Source: UBA1351 sp964627665 (GTDB lineage Bacteria; Bacillota; Clostridia; Lachnospirales; Vallitaleaceae). Taken from it: a stretch of DNA of 64,000 nt. Where the stretch lies: contig CAZVKG010000005.1 of NCBI GenBank assembly GCA_964627665.1, positions 1-64,000 on the forward strand, written 5' to 3'. Numbering within the stretch: the stretch's first letter is position 1; every line of letters begins with the position of its first letter. The position numbers were made by a program, and so were the translations under genes. Under the pieces are notes generated by a model, which was not told where the DNA came from, did not search any database, and was given only the letters and a program-made list of their open reading frames with translations. Shown piece by piece: positions 7,776 through 17,060 of this stretch.

Positions 7776-9863
7776 TTATACTCTAAATAATAAATCTGAA
7801 TACGTTGGGAATGGCCAGAATTCTTCAGAAACAATTGTCTCTAACTCATCACATGGTTTACGCAACGCTTCCATTGCCGGGAAAACTTCAAATTTATAGG
7901 CATATGCCTGTTTTTCAAAATCTTCGATTTCGTGATGAACACGATTTACCACGGCATCCAGTTCATCGACTTTATCATTTGCTTCTTTGACTAACTTTGA
8001 CATTCTCTCAACCAATGCTGCTTGAACAGATACATCCGCACTAGGTACTGCCGACTTTACAGATAGAATCGTATTTGATAAGGCACCCATGTATTCCATA
8101 ACTGCCGGTAAAATCTCACGTTTTGCAATCTCAACCATTGTTAATGCTTCGATATTAATGTTCTTTGAATACTCCTCAAACATAATCTCTTGTCGAGCAG
8201 TCACTTCTTGTTGACTAAATACACAATGTTTCGCGAACATTTCAACATATTCCGGTCGATTAAAGACACTAATCGCTTCCGGTGTTGTCTTGATATTCGG
8301 AAGACCGCGACGTTCTGCTTCTTCTACCCAATCTTCTGAATAACCATCACCGTTAAAGATAACATCATAATGATCTTTAACCAATTCTTCGAGTATATGG
8401 CTTAACTCAAGTTCAAACTCATCCACACCTTCTAATCGGTCCGCAATTCGAGATAAAACCTCAGCTAGAATCGTATTTAAAACGATACTCGGTCCTGAAA
8501 TTGACTGATTTGAACCAACCATTCTAAACTCAAAACGATTACCCGTAAAAGCAAAGGGTGAAGTTCTATTACGATCGGTAACATCCTTTGGAAAATCAGG
8601 TAATGTCGTAACACCCAACTTCATTGTTTCAGCTTCTTTACTTGACGTCAATGCTCCTGCTTTGATTTGTTCAATAATATCTGTTAATTGTTCGCCTAAG
8701 AATATAGAAATAATCGCAGGAGGTGCTTCATTTGCGCCTAATCGATGTTCGTTTCCTGCATTCGCAGCAGACAGTCTTAATAATGGTGCATATTCATCAA
8801 CAGCTGCTATAATCGCTACTAAAAACGTTAAAAATTGAGCGTTTGAGTGCGGTGTTTTTCCAGGTGATAACAAGTTCGCATTCGGAGTACTAATGGACCA
8901 GTTATTATGTTTACCTGAACCGTTCACTCCTGCAAATGGCTTTTCATGTAACAAACATGCCAATTCATGGTGTTGTGCCACTTTAGTTATCGTATCCATA
9001 ACTAACTGATTATGATCCGTTGCAATGTTAGCTGTTGTAAAAATCGGAGCCATCTCATGTTGAGCCGGCGCCACTTCATTATGCTTTGTTTTTGAAGTAA
9101 TCCCTAACTTCCACAATTCAACATCAATTTCCTTCATAAATGCGGAAATACGTTCTTTGATACTACCGAAATAGTGATCATCCAACTCTTGACCTTTTGG
9201 TGGCATTGCACCAAATAATGTTCTTCCTGTAAAAATCAAGTCTTTACGTTGCTGATATAGACGTTTGTCAATTAAAAAATACTCTTGTTCCGGTCCGAGA
9301 GTCGTCATAACCTTCGTTGTTTCTTTATCACCAAATAATTTTAATATTCTTAACGCTTGTTTGTCAATGGCCTCCATTGAACGTAGTAACGGCGTCTTCT
9401 TATCTAACGCTTCACCACTATATGAACAAAACGCGGTTGGAATACACAAGGTATCATCTTTTAGAAATGCAGGTGATGTAGCATCCCAAGCAGTATATCC
9501 TCTCGCTTCAAACGTTGCTCGAAGTCCACCATTCGGGAACGACGATGCATCCGGCTCACCTTGAATCAATTGCTTTCCTGAAAACTCCATAATCACTGAG
9601 CCATCTCCGGTTGGTTCAATAAATGAATCATGTTTTTCTGCTGTTTTTCCGGTCATTGGTTGAAACCAATGTGTGTAATGTGTTGCGCCTTTTTCAATTG
9701 CCCAATCTTTCATTGCATTTGCAACGACATCCGCGACATCCTCAGATAGTGATTCACCTAAGTCCATTGTTCTTTTTAACGCCTTGTATGTATCCTTTGG
9801 AAGACGCTCTCTCATTACTACATCATTAAATACATTTTTCCCAAAAATTTCAGTTACATTCAT
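7776..9863 (-). CDS. glnN: Type III glutamine synthetase (GlnN)
   Basis: A 695-residue GSIII, which makes glutamine from glutamate, ammonium and ATP. It is far longer than type I enzymes and has family blocks such as FPNGGLRATFEARGYTAWD, GPEQEYFLID, KHNEVAPAQHEMAP, FAGVNGSGKHNNWS and NRTSPFAFTGNRFEFR. The start is the ATG at 9863 with AGGAGG five bases upstream; the frame is open to 9974 but that part overlaps the regulatory leader. Transcription passes through an attenuator with an ANTAR-type hairpin (9903-9947) before reaching the gene, so expression should respond to nitrogen through the regulator encoded at 10064-10636. A second, type I synthetase is encoded two genes upstream. Confidence 0.95.
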   Translation of the reverse strand: MNVTEIFGKNVFNDVVMRERLPKDTYKALKRTMDLGESLSEDVADVVANAMKDWAIEKGATHYTHWFQPMTGKTAEKHDSFIEPTGDGSVIMEFSGKQLIQGEPDASSFPNGGLRATFEARGYTAWDATSPAFLKDDTLCIPTAFCSYSGEALDKKTPLLRSMEAIDKQALRILKLFGDKETTKVMTTLGPEQEYFLIDKRLYQQRKDLIFTGRTLFGAMPPKGQELDDHYFGSIKERISAFMKEIDVELWKLGITSKTKHNEVAPAQHEMAPIFTTANIATDHNQLVMDTITKVAQHHELACLLHEKPFAGVNGSGKHNNWSISTPNANLLSPGKTPHSNAQFLTFLVAIIAAVDEYAPLLRLSAANAGNEHRLGANEAPPAIISIFLGEQLTDIIEQIKAGALTSSKEAETMKLGVTTLPDFPKDVTDRNRTSPFAFTGNRFEFRMVGSNQSISGPSIVLNTILAEVLSRIADRLEGVDEFELELSHILEELVKDHYDVIFNGDGYSEDWVEEAERRGLPNIKTTPEAISVFNRPEYVEMFAKHCVFSQQEVTARQEIMFEEYSKNINIEALTMVEIAKREILPAVMEYMGALSNTILSVKSAVPSADVSVQAALVERMSKLVKEANDKVDELDAVVNRVHHEIEDFEKQAYAYKFEVFPAMEALRKPCDELETIVSEEFWPFPTYSDLLFRV

Positions 9864-9902
9864 AATATCCTCCTTGCGATTCCTACATTCATAAACTATA
9901 AC

Positions 9903-9937
9903 AAAAAAGGCGTGCTCAAGAAAGCCTTGAGAACGCC
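9903..9937 (-). terminator. Leader terminator (attenuator) of glnN
   Basis: In the minus-strand transcript, a long stem (GGCGTTCTCAAG paired with CTTGAGCACGCC, loop GCTTT, one base unpaired) is followed directly by six U residues. It lies 40 bases before the glnN start, inside the 5' leader. A constitutive terminator here would silence glnN, so it must be conditionally overcome. Confidence 0.85.
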
Positions 9938-9947
9938 ATTGTTCCAA
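9927..9947 (-). promoter_or_regulatory. ANTAR-type hexaloop antiterminator hairpin
   Basis: The transcript folds as TTGGAAC-[AATGGC]-GTTC(U)CAA: a seven-pair stem with one bulged U and a six-base loop. The loop has A at position 1 and G at position 4, the known requirement of ANTAR RNA targets. Its 3' arm is the 5' arm of the terminator stem, so the two are mutually exclusive. ANTAR sites normally have a second hexaloop hairpin (P1) upstream; here I see only GGGC-GAATT-GCCC at 9970-9982, which has a five-base loop and is not canonical. Confidence 0.7.
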
Positions 9948-9995
9948 AACAAAACACAAATATGACTTGGGCAATTCGCCCTCTTACTAGTAAAT

Positions 9996-10024
9996 ATAAT
10001 AACATACAACGTCTCTTAATGCAA
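9996..10024 (-). promoter_or_regulatory. Putative glnN leader promoter
   Basis: TTGCAT (10019-10024), a 17-base spacer and TATTAT (9996-10001) on the minus strand would start a transcript roughly 125 bases before glnN that includes both leader hairpins. The -35 is weak but identical to that seen for dapF. Confidence 0.5.
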
Positions 10025-10063
10025 GTTCAAAATTTAAAAAATTATTTATCTGTCATTTTTCGT

Positions 10064-10636
10064 TTATTCCTTGTATATTCTGATAATTATCTCTGCCACT
10101 TTAACTTTCGATAATCCTTTGTCCATGCTTTTTTTCTGAATCTTTCGGTGCGCTTCTTCTTCGGTTAAATCAAGATACTTCATTAAATATCTTTTTGCTT
10201 CATCAATAACTTCTTGTTGGTTCTTTTTTTCCTTGATTTGTACAACTTCTTGCTCTAAAGAAAGAATGCTTTTTGATGTTTTTGCAAGTAGAGAAATTGT
10301 ATTCATCAAAACTTCTCGTCCACAGGGTTTTACAATACTCGTAAAAATTGGCTCCTGATTCAAATTAACATAGTGTTCAACATCTGTTGCATGAATAAGA
10401 GCGACAACCGGACACACTTTTTCTGCCAAAATCGTCTCAGAAATTTCGTAACCTTTCATCCCCTTCATTCGGTCATCGATAATAGCAATATCCGGATAAA
10501 CCGTATGAATCTTTCGCAATAGATCATAAGCATCTGTTGTTTCCCCAACAACTTGCATACCATTTTCTTGTAAAAATTGGGTCAGCTGCGTTATTATTTT
10601 ATTGTTACTTGAGCCAATCATGACTCTTATCCCCAT
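10064..10636 (-). CDS. ANTAR-domain RNA-binding antiterminator with receiver-like domain
   Basis: A 190-residue regulator. The N-terminal 120 residues resemble a CheY receiver (IIDDRMKGMKGYE, IVKPCGRE), and the C-terminal 60 or so are an ANTAR domain (EAKRYLMKYLDLTEEEAHRKIQKKSMDKGLSK). ANTAR proteins bind paired hexaloop hairpins in nascent RNA and prevent termination. Here the gene is followed immediately by such a hairpin/terminator before glnN, and preceded by glnA with a 38-base gap. The ATG at 10636 has AGGTGAG upstream and is preferred to a GTG nine bases earlier. The putative phospho-acceptor sits in IDDRM; no histidine kinase is adjacent, so the signal input is unknown. Confidence 0.9.
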   Translation of the reverse strand: MGIRVMIGSSNNKIITQLTQFLQENGMQVVGETTDAYDLLRKIHTVYPDIAIIDDRMKGMKGYEISETILAEKVCPVVALIHATDVEHYVNLNQEPIFTSIVKPCGREVLMNTISLLAKTSKSILSLEQEVVQIKEKKNQQEVIDEAKRYLMKYLDLTEEEAHRKIQKKSMDKGLSKVKVAEIIIRIYKE

Positions 10637-10674
10637 ATATCTCACCTACTTATGAAGAAACTTGATGAATACGA

Positions 10675-12009
10675 CTAGTATCTTGATATATAACGTTCAA
10701 CTTCCCAATCATGAACAATAGATATATAATCTGTCCATTCATTAATCTTTGCACGTTTATAGTTTTCATAAACATCACCCAAAACATTTTTAACTAGGGC
10801 GTCCTTATCCATTTCAACAACTGCATCTTTCAGCGTTTTTGGCAAGGTGTTCTCAAAATCAAAGGGGTGAACAGCTTCTGACAAGTCTTGAGCCGACATA
10901 GGTTCATCAGACTTCAGATTATTTCGTATGCCTTCTAAACCGGCTTCAACCATGGCAGCAATTGCGAGATAGGGATTACACGATGGATCTGGGCTTCGAT
11001 ACTCAATGGACGTCCTATTCCCACGTGCTGCCGGAATGCGAACTAATGGACTATTATTAGACCTCGACCATCCAATCCGTATGGGCGCTTCAAAACCTGT
11101 AACCAATCGTTTGTAAGAGTTGATTGTTGGATTTGTCACTGCAGTGATACCTTTTGCATGCTTAAGCAGACCTCCAATGAATGCATGACCGTCTTTAGAC
11201 AAATTATAAGTTTCCTTAGCATCGTAAAAAACATTTTCACCAGAATCCTTATGCTCTAATGTCATAAGCGTATGCATTCCTGAACCATTTATATTATGTA
11301 ATGGTTTAGGCATAAACGTTGCATGAAGACCGTGTTTTTGCGCGACAACTTTCACGACCAATTTGAACGTCACGATATTATCGACTGTTTCGAGCAAATC
11401 ACCCATTTCAAAATCAATCTCATGTTGACCGGGAGCAACCTCATGATGGGACGCAGCTATTTTAAAATCCATATCTTGTAAGGTAAGGACAATATCTCTT
11501 CGAACATTTTCGCCTAAGTCTATTGGCCCTAAATCAAAGTATCCTGCCTTATCATGCGTCGTTGTTGTCGGATCCCCATTTTCATCCGTATGGAATAAGA
11601 AAAATTCAAATTCTGGCCCTACTTTTACCCGGTATCCCATCGCGTCTGCTTTTTCAACCGTCTTTTTCAGTACATATCGGGGATCACCGGTAAAGGGTTG
11701 TCCGTCTGCTTTAACAATATCACAGATTAATCTCGCCACTTTTCCTTGATGTGGTCTCCATGGAAAGATTTGAAAGGTCGATAAATCCGGGCGAAGATAC
11801 ATATCCGCTTCTTCAACACGATATAGACCTTCAATTGATGAACCGTCAAACATTATTTCACCTGCTAGGGCTCTTTCAAGTTGTTCAACAGTAATAGCAA
11901 CATTTTTTAGAGTTCCGAAGATATCCACAAATTGTAATCGAATAAACTTCACATCTTCATCAAATACAATTCGACGAATTTCTTCATTAGAATACATCTT
12001 AGCACTCAT
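10675..12009 (-). CDS. glnA: Type I glutamine synthetase (GSI-alpha)
   Basis: A 444-residue GlnA of the short alpha subtype. Recognisable blocks include FDGSSIEGL, KVGPEFEFFLF, EVAPGQHEIDF, NINGSGMHTL, NPTINSYKRL and the SRSNNSPLVRIPAARGNRTSIEYR region in two parts. The C-terminal adenylylation-type sequence of GSI-beta is absent; alpha enzymes are feedback inhibited instead, often ending with a short tail like the ERYISRY seen here. Strong GGAGGAG ribosome site. It follows dapL by 27 bases and precedes the ANTAR regulator, so dapF-dapL-glnA-ANTAR appear as one unit. Confidence 0.95.
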   Translation of the reverse strand: MSAKMYSNEEIRRIVFDEDVKFIRLQFVDIFGTLKNVAITVEQLERALAGEIMFDGSSIEGLYRVEEADMYLRPDLSTFQIFPWRPHQGKVARLICDIVKADGQPFTGDPRYVLKKTVEKADAMGYRVKVGPEFEFFLFHTDENGDPTTTTHDKAGYFDLGPIDLGENVRRDIVLTLQDMDFKIAASHHEVAPGQHEIDFEMGDLLETVDNIVTFKLVVKVVAQKHGLHATFMPKPLHNINGSGMHTLMTLEHKDSGENVFYDAKETYNLSKDGHAFIGGLLKHAKGITAVTNPTINSYKRLVTGFEAPIRIGWSRSNNSPLVRIPAARGNRTSIEYRSPDPSCNPYLAIAAMVEAGLEGIRNNLKSDEPMSAQDLSEAVHPFDFENTLPKTLKDAVVEMDKDALVKNVLGDVYENYKRAKINEWTDYISIVHDWEVERYISRY

Positions 12010-12036
12010 TATTCTCCTCCTTTAGCATTGCTTCAT

Positions 12037-13275
12037 TTAAAATATAAATTCGACATCCGATAGACGACGATAAATCTCATCCATAACAAGGCGTTCTTCA
12101 TGTTCGTTAACCGACAAGAAGGTTACTGAAAATCTTACATAAGCACCTGCATCGTCCCATGGAACTGTTGATATCAACTTTTCTTTAATCAAATACTGAG
12201 AAAAGTCTTCCGCTGTTTTAAACTTCGTTCCACCTTTTACGCCTTTTGGTATAGCTACATAAAGATAAAATGAGCCTTTTGGCTTTTTAACCTTAAAGCC
12301 AAGATTTGACAAAACTTCGACGAGCAAATCATGTCGTCTGGAATATTTTGCTGCCGTCTCTTCCGTGATTTCAGGATGATCTAACGCATAGACTGCTGCC
12401 TTTTGTATTGCCTTGAACTGTCCCGAATCATTATTATCTTTTACAGATGCAAACGCTGCAACGACTTTTTTATTACCCACAACGTAGGCCATTCTCCATC
12501 CCGTCATATTATATGCTTTTGACAGGGAATGAATTTCAACGCCGACTTTTTTTGCACCCGGTAGGCTTAAAAAGCTTAAAGGTTGATTTCCGTCAAATGT
12601 TAATCCGGCATAAGCCGCATCATGAATAATAATTAAATCATTTTCTTTTGCAAATTTTATTGCTCGCTTAAAAAATGCTTTTGTCGCCACCGCTCCGGTT
12701 GGATTATTCGGATAGTTCAAGTAAAGCAACTTAGCTTTTTTAACAACATCCTTGGGGATCTCTTCAAAATCCGGAAGAAATTTATTCTCTTCAAGAAGGG
12801 GCATATTATACACATCGCCACCGAGCCATTTTGTCATCGTCCCCATAATTGGATACCCCGGTACTGTCATTAATGTAACATCTCCCGGATTAATAAATGC
12901 CTGAGCCATCATGGCAAGAGCAGGTTTTGAACCAATGGAATGGTTGACCTCTGTTTCAGGGTCAAGTCCTGTCACACCATAAATACGATCCATATATCTG
13001 ACGACAGCTTCTTTGAATTCTTGAATTCCGTTATCTGCATAATTCCGATTTTCCCACTGATTTGCTTCATATGCCAAAGTATCTATGACACCTTGATCTG
13101 CTTTTGCATCCGGTTCACCAACGCCCATATCAATAAGTTCAAGTTCAGGGTGGGCTTTCATTGCTTCGCCTTTCGCACGTTTAATCTTTTCAAACTTATA
13201 AATCACCGTGCTTTTTCCAAATTGTTTACCACCTATTCGTTCTGCAATTAAATTTTGAATATAACTTTCTGCCAT
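12037..13275 (-). CDS. dapL: LL-diaminopimelate aminotransferase (DapL)
   Basis: A 412-residue class I aminotransferase that converts tetrahydrodipicolinate directly to LL-diaminopimelate using glutamate, bypassing the succinyl/acetyl routes. The N-terminus (LIAERIGGKQFGKSTVIYKFEKI) and GVGEPD, YPNNPTGA, HDAAYAGL and the PLP lysine in SLSKAYNMTGWRM are typical of DapL. It overlaps the reach of dapF (10-base gap), the next enzyme in the path, which supports DapL over other aminotransferases. The glutamate donor links it to the glutamine synthetase genes downstream. Confidence 0.92.
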   Translation of the reverse strand: MAESYIQNLIAERIGGKQFGKSTVIYKFEKIKRAKGEAMKAHPELELIDMGVGEPDAKADQGVIDTLAYEANQWENRNYADNGIQEFKEAVVRYMDRIYGVTGLDPETEVNHSIGSKPALAMMAQAFINPGDVTLMTVPGYPIMGTMTKWLGGDVYNMPLLEENKFLPDFEEIPKDVVKKAKLLYLNYPNNPTGAVATKAFFKRAIKFAKENDLIIIHDAAYAGLTFDGNQPLSFLSLPGAKKVGVEIHSLSKAYNMTGWRMAYVVGNKKVVAAFASVKDNNDSGQFKAIQKAAVYALDHPEITEETAAKYSRRHDLLVEVLSNLGFKVKKPKGSFYLYVAIPKGVKGGTKFKTAEDFSQYLIKEKLISTVPWDDAGAYVRFSVTFLSVNEHEERLVMDEIYRRLSDVEFIF

Positions 13276-13284
13276 AATTTCCTC

Positions 13285-14118
13285 CTATTTAAACCATACG
13301 CCTTTAAAAACAAATTCCGCCGGACCTGTTAGAAACACATGATTCGTTTCTTCATTCCACTCGATGTCTAAATCGCCTCCGAGTAAATGCACTGTAGCCC
13401 GTCTGTCTGTCTTTCCATTTAGAACACATGCTACTAGTGTTGCACACGCGCCGGTTCCGCATGCCAAGGTTTCTCCGCTACCTCGCTCCCAAACACGCAT
13501 ATTGATTTCATTCTTATTAATAACTTGAACAAATTCAATATTCGCTTTTTTAGGGAACTGCGAATCCACTTCTAATATTTTACCATATTTTTCAACGGCA
13601 AAACCATCTGTTTCATTTATATATGTAATTGCATGGGGATTCCCCATGGATACACATGTCATTATAAACTGTTTATCCTCTGCTGTCATTAATAAATCCA
13701 TCACCGGAGATTTTTCTGCAATCACCGGAATCTTTTCTGCTTCTAATATAGGTTCCCCCATATCAACTCGAACCGTTTTTACAACTTGACTTTCAATAAA
13801 CAGTTCTAATGTTTTTATTCCTGCAAGTGTTTCAACCGTAATAACTTCTTTTCCGGTCATATTTTTATCATATACATATTTGCCAACACAGCGAATTGCA
13901 TTACCACACATTTCTGCCTCTGATCCATCTGCATTAAACATACGCATTCTAAAATCTGCTATTTCTGAAGGAAGTATTAATACAATACCATCTCCACCAA
14001 TACCAAAGTGACGATCACTCATTTGAATCGCTAAATCTTTAGGATCATCAACCTCTTCTGAAAATCCATTTATATAGATATAATCATTTCCGCAGCCGTG
14101 CATTTTTGTAAAATTCAT
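13285..14118 (-). CDS. dapF: Diaminopimelate epimerase
   Basis: A 277-residue two-lobed epimerase converting LL- to meso-diaminopimelate for lysine and peptidoglycan. Start motif MNFTKMHGCGNDYIYING, first catalytic cysteine in AEMCGNAIRC, second in ETLACGTGACA. Ends with TAG, with the ribosome site of dapL following at once. It is the first gene of the dapF-dapL-glnA-ANTAR unit and has its own promoter upstream (14181-14209). Confidence 0.96.
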   Translation of the reverse strand: MNFTKMHGCGNDYIYINGFSEEVDDPKDLAIQMSDRHFGIGGDGIVLILPSEIADFRMRMFNADGSEAEMCGNAIRCVGKYVYDKNMTGKEVITVETLAGIKTLELFIESQVVKTVRVDMGEPILEAEKIPVIAEKSPVMDLLMTAEDKQFIMTCVSMGNPHAITYINETDGFAVEKYGKILEVDSQFPKKANIEFVQVINKNEINMRVWERGSGETLACGTGACATLVACVLNGKTDRRATVHLLGGDLDIEWNEETNHVFLTGPAEFVFKGVWFK

Positions 14119-14180
14119 AATTCACCTCAATAAATTTAATCTATTCAAAAGTTAGTAGTACTATTTAATAACACTATTTA

Positions 14181-14209
14181 AGTATACAAGAAATTTGAGA
14201 AAAATGCAA
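14181..14209 (-). promoter_or_regulatory. dapF operon promoter
   Basis: Minus-strand TTGCAT (14204-14209), 17-base spacer, TATACT (14181-14186), about 60 bases before the dapF ATG. No riboswitch-like structure is apparent in the short leader. Confidence 0.55.
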
Positions 14210-14281
14210 TATCTGAAGGAAACAAATTATTAATTTTTGATTAAGCTTATTAAATTTCTTTCTTATTGGTCATAAATTTGA

Positions 14282-14287
14282 TATAAT
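14282..14287 (+). promoter_or_regulatory. -10 element of the class A PBP gene
   Basis: A perfect TATAAT lies 28 bases before the ATG at 14316; the matching -35 position (TTTCTT, 14259-14264) is poor. Confidence 0.5.
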
Positions 14288-14315
14288 GATGAAGATTAAA
14301 AGGAGGATTCACATT

Positions 14316-17000
14316 ATGAATTTTGGGAAATATGCTCGGAATAAGAAAATCAAACAGATTAATTCTAAATCCAGCAAGATTAAGAACTTAGTCAGTTCAA
14401 CTTTTTTCAAGCTTTTGGTATTTTTTATATTAGTTGCAGGTATTATAGCCTTTTCTGCAGGGCTTGGCACATTTAAAGCGATTATTGATGCATCACCAAG
14501 TATAGATCATTTATTAGAAAAAATTCAACCTGAAGGATATACGACAATCATTTATGATCTACAAGGCAATGAAGTTCAGAAACTTCATGGGGCCGATGCT
14601 AATCGAATCTATGTTGAGTACGACCAGATCCCCTCTTTTTTAGGAGAGGCCTTTGTTGCAATTGAAGATGAGCGATTCTGGCGTCATAACGGCGTCGATT
14701 TACAAGGATTTATGCGAGCAATTTTTACCAATATCAGAACACGCAGTTTTTCCGAAGGTGCCAGCACCATAACACAACAAATTATTAAAAACAACGTTTT
14801 AACAACAGATGTTACTATTGAACGTAAGCTTCAAGAAATGTATCTTGCCGTTGAATTAGAAAAGCATCTCTCCAAAGAAGATATTCTTGAACTATATATG
14901 AATACAGTAGCAAGCGGACGAGGAACAAATGGCGTCCAGACAGCTTCTCAACTCTACTTCAATAAGGATGTCTGGGATATTTCAATTGCAGAAGCTGCTG
15001 TACTAGCATCAATTACAAACAAACCAACACGGTTTGATCCTGTATCTAACCCAGAAAATAACCGCGATCGTGCCGAACGTGTTTTAGACAAATTGTTAGA
15101 ACAAGAATACATAACACAAGCGGAGTACGACGAAGCCTACAATACAGATGTGTACAGTCAAATCCAGATTAATTCACAAATCCGGGCCGAAAACGCTTCA
15201 AGTTATTCATATTTTGTTGATGAGGCAATCAACCGCCTCGTCGATGACCTAACAATTCAAAAAGGATATTCTGAAGCACAAGCATATAACTTAGTCTATC
15301 GTGGTGGACTTAACATCTATATTACCCAAGATGGTAAGATCCAAGAAGGTATGGACAACGTTTTTAATAATGAAGAAAATTATCCACCGGAATATGAAGA
15401 TTACGGGATGAAACTATTATACAGTTTGTCCATTCTTAAAGAAGAAGTAGCTGAACACTTCTATCATGAAGAACAATTTGCCAATCGCGAAGAAGCCGAA
15501 GCATATATACAGTCTGTCTGGGACGAATATGGACTTAGCCAAGCCGATTTTGACAATGGCCTTGCTAAAGAGAACCCTTTATTCATACCTCAGCCTCAAG
15601 CCGCAATGGTTTTACTGGACTTTCATAACGGCCACGTCAAAGCCATTGCAGGTGGACGTGGTATAAAAATAGGAAATCAAACGTTTAATCGTGCTACACA
15701 AGCAAAGCGCCAGCCCGGTTCGACATTTAAAGTTGTAGCTGCATACTTACCGGCGATAGACACCGGAAAATATACTCTTGCTACTGCCATTGATGATGCA
15801 CCATTTAGAGTATCAATGCCTAATGGAAGCAGTTATAGTCCGGGCAACTGGTACAGTGGTTATCGCGGGTTATCTACTGTCCGAGAAGGTATTGTTGATT
15901 CCATGAACATTCTCGCTGTCAAGACAACATTTGATATCGGCGTTGATTTAGCTTTTGACTATTTACTTGATTTGGGCTTTACTACATTACACGAATCACT
16001 AACTCGTAATGGGCAAACCTTTACCGATAAAACATTGACCCTCCCATTAGGTGGTCTAACCGATGGTGTTACTCCATTAGAATTAACTGCTTCATATGGC
16101 GCGATTGCAAATGACGGTGTTTATGTAGAGCCTATTTTTTACACTCGCGTACTAGACCATGACGGTAATATCTTAATTGATAAAGATCCTATAACACGTA
16201 CTGTCATGAAAGACACTACCGCTTTCTTACTCACAGATGCTATGATTGATGTTATCGACTACGGGACAGGTACTGCATCAAGACTTCGAAATATTGATAT
16301 ACCAACTGCCGGTAAAACAGGAACAACATCTGCAACGAAAGACTTATGGTTCGCCGGCTATACTCCATACTACGCCGGTGCGCTTTGGATGGGATATGAC
16401 GACCCACAGCAAATGGCCTATATAAGGAACTACCATAAATACATGTGGCGTGACGTAATGGAAATTGCCCACGAGGGCTTACCTTATAAAGATTTTAACA
16501 AACCGGCAAGTATTACATCTGCATTGATTTGTAAAGAATCCGGCAAATTGGCTGTCCAAGGCTTATGTACCGATGATCCAAGAGGAAGTACTGCACGTTA
16601 TGAATATTTCGCTCCCGGAACCGTTCCTACTGAGACTTGCGATGTTCATAAAGAAGTGTTTATTGACATCTCCTCAGGATTATTTGCAACTGAATATTGT
16701 CCTGAAGAACTCGTTGAACGACGTATCATGATACAACGCGTTAATCCTCTCAATGTCGAGGAATTATCACCTGGCGTATTAAATTCAATTGCTGATTATA
16801 AATATGAAATCCCTTATTCAATGATTGGCGAATACTGTAACCTACATGGTCCAAATACCATTCATCAAGATGATGAAACTGAAGACCAACAAGACACTTC
16901 GGGCATCTTTGATCCAAATGATCCAAACTCACCATTTGACCCTCAGTTACCTAATAATGAGAATCCAGCTAATAATAATGGTAACGGTAATAACAACTAA
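14316..17000 (+). CDS. Class A penicillin-binding protein (glycosyltransferase/transpeptidase)
   Basis: An 894-residue membrane-anchored peptidoglycan synthase. One N-terminal transmembrane helix (about 30-52) precedes a GT51 domain (about 70-260) with the catalytic glutamate in AIEDERFWRHNGVD, the GASTITQQ motif, and EDILELYMN. The transpeptidase domain has the serine motif STFK (Ser469), SMN (529-531) and KTG (667-669). The C-terminal 40 residues are Asp/Asn/Pro-rich low complexity. The start is the ATG at 14316 with AGGAGG nine bases before; an ATG at 14286 overlaps the -10 element. It polymerises and crosslinks glycan strands outside the membrane, using meso-DAP precursors made by the divergent dap genes. 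Confidence 0.95.
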   Translation: MNFGKYARNKKIKQINSKSSKIKNLVSSTFFKLLVFFILVAGIIAFSAGLGTFKAIIDASPSIDHLLEKIQPEGYTTIIYDLQGNEVQKLHGADANRIYVEYDQIPSFLGEAFVAIEDERFWRHNGVDLQGFMRAIFTNIRTRSFSEGASTITQQIIKNNVLTTDVTIERKLQEMYLAVELEKHLSKEDILELYMNTVASGRGTNGVQTASQLYFNKDVWDISIAEAAVLASITNKPTRFDPVSNPENNRDRAERVLDKLLEQEYITQAEYDEAYNTDVYSQIQINSQIRAENASSYSYFVDEAINRLVDDLTIQKGYSEAQAYNLVYRGGLNIYITQDGKIQEGMDNVFNNEENYPPEYEDYGMKLLYSLSILKEEVAEHFYHEEQFANREEAEAYIQSVWDEYGLSQADFDNGLAKENPLFIPQPQAAMVLLDFHNGHVKAIAGGRGIKIGNQTFNRATQAKRQPGSTFKVVAAYLPAIDTGKYTLATAIDDAPFRVSMPNGSSYSPGNWYSGYRGLSTVREGIVDSMNILAVKTTFDIGVDLAFDYLLDLGFTTLHESLTRNGQTFTDKTLTLPLGGLTDGVTPLELTASYGAIANDGVYVEPIFYTRVLDHDGNILIDKDPITRTVMKDTTAFLLTDAMIDVIDYGTGTASRLRNIDIPTAGKTGTTSATKDLWFAGYTPYYAGALWMGYDDPQQMAYIRNYHKYMWRDVMEIAHEGLPYKDFNKPASITSALICKESGKLAVQGLCTDDPRGSTARYEYFAPGTVPTETCDVHKEVFIDISSGLFATEYCPEELVERRIMIQRVNPLNVEELSPGVLNSIADYKYEIPYSMIGEYCNLHGPNTIHQDDETEDQQDTSGIFDPNDPNSPFDPQLPNNENPANNNGNGNNN

Positions 17001-17013
17001 GAAACATCTAAAA

Positions 17014-17060
17014 AAGCTCTTGTGTCTGCAAATAATTTTGCCGGCACAAGAGCTTTTCTT
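17014..17060. terminator. Bidirectional terminator after PBP and the CheA-like kinase
   Basis: Eleven-base arms AAGCTCTTGTG (17014-17024) and CACAAGAGCTT (17045-17055) with T runs on both sides, between the convergent PBP and kinase genes. Confidence 0.8.

Noticed and set aside
9970..9982. GGGC-GAATT-GCCC hairpin as the P1 element of an ANTAR site
   Set aside because: The loop has five bases and lacks the A1/G4 pattern, and it is over 20 bases from P2; not called as P1, only mentioned.
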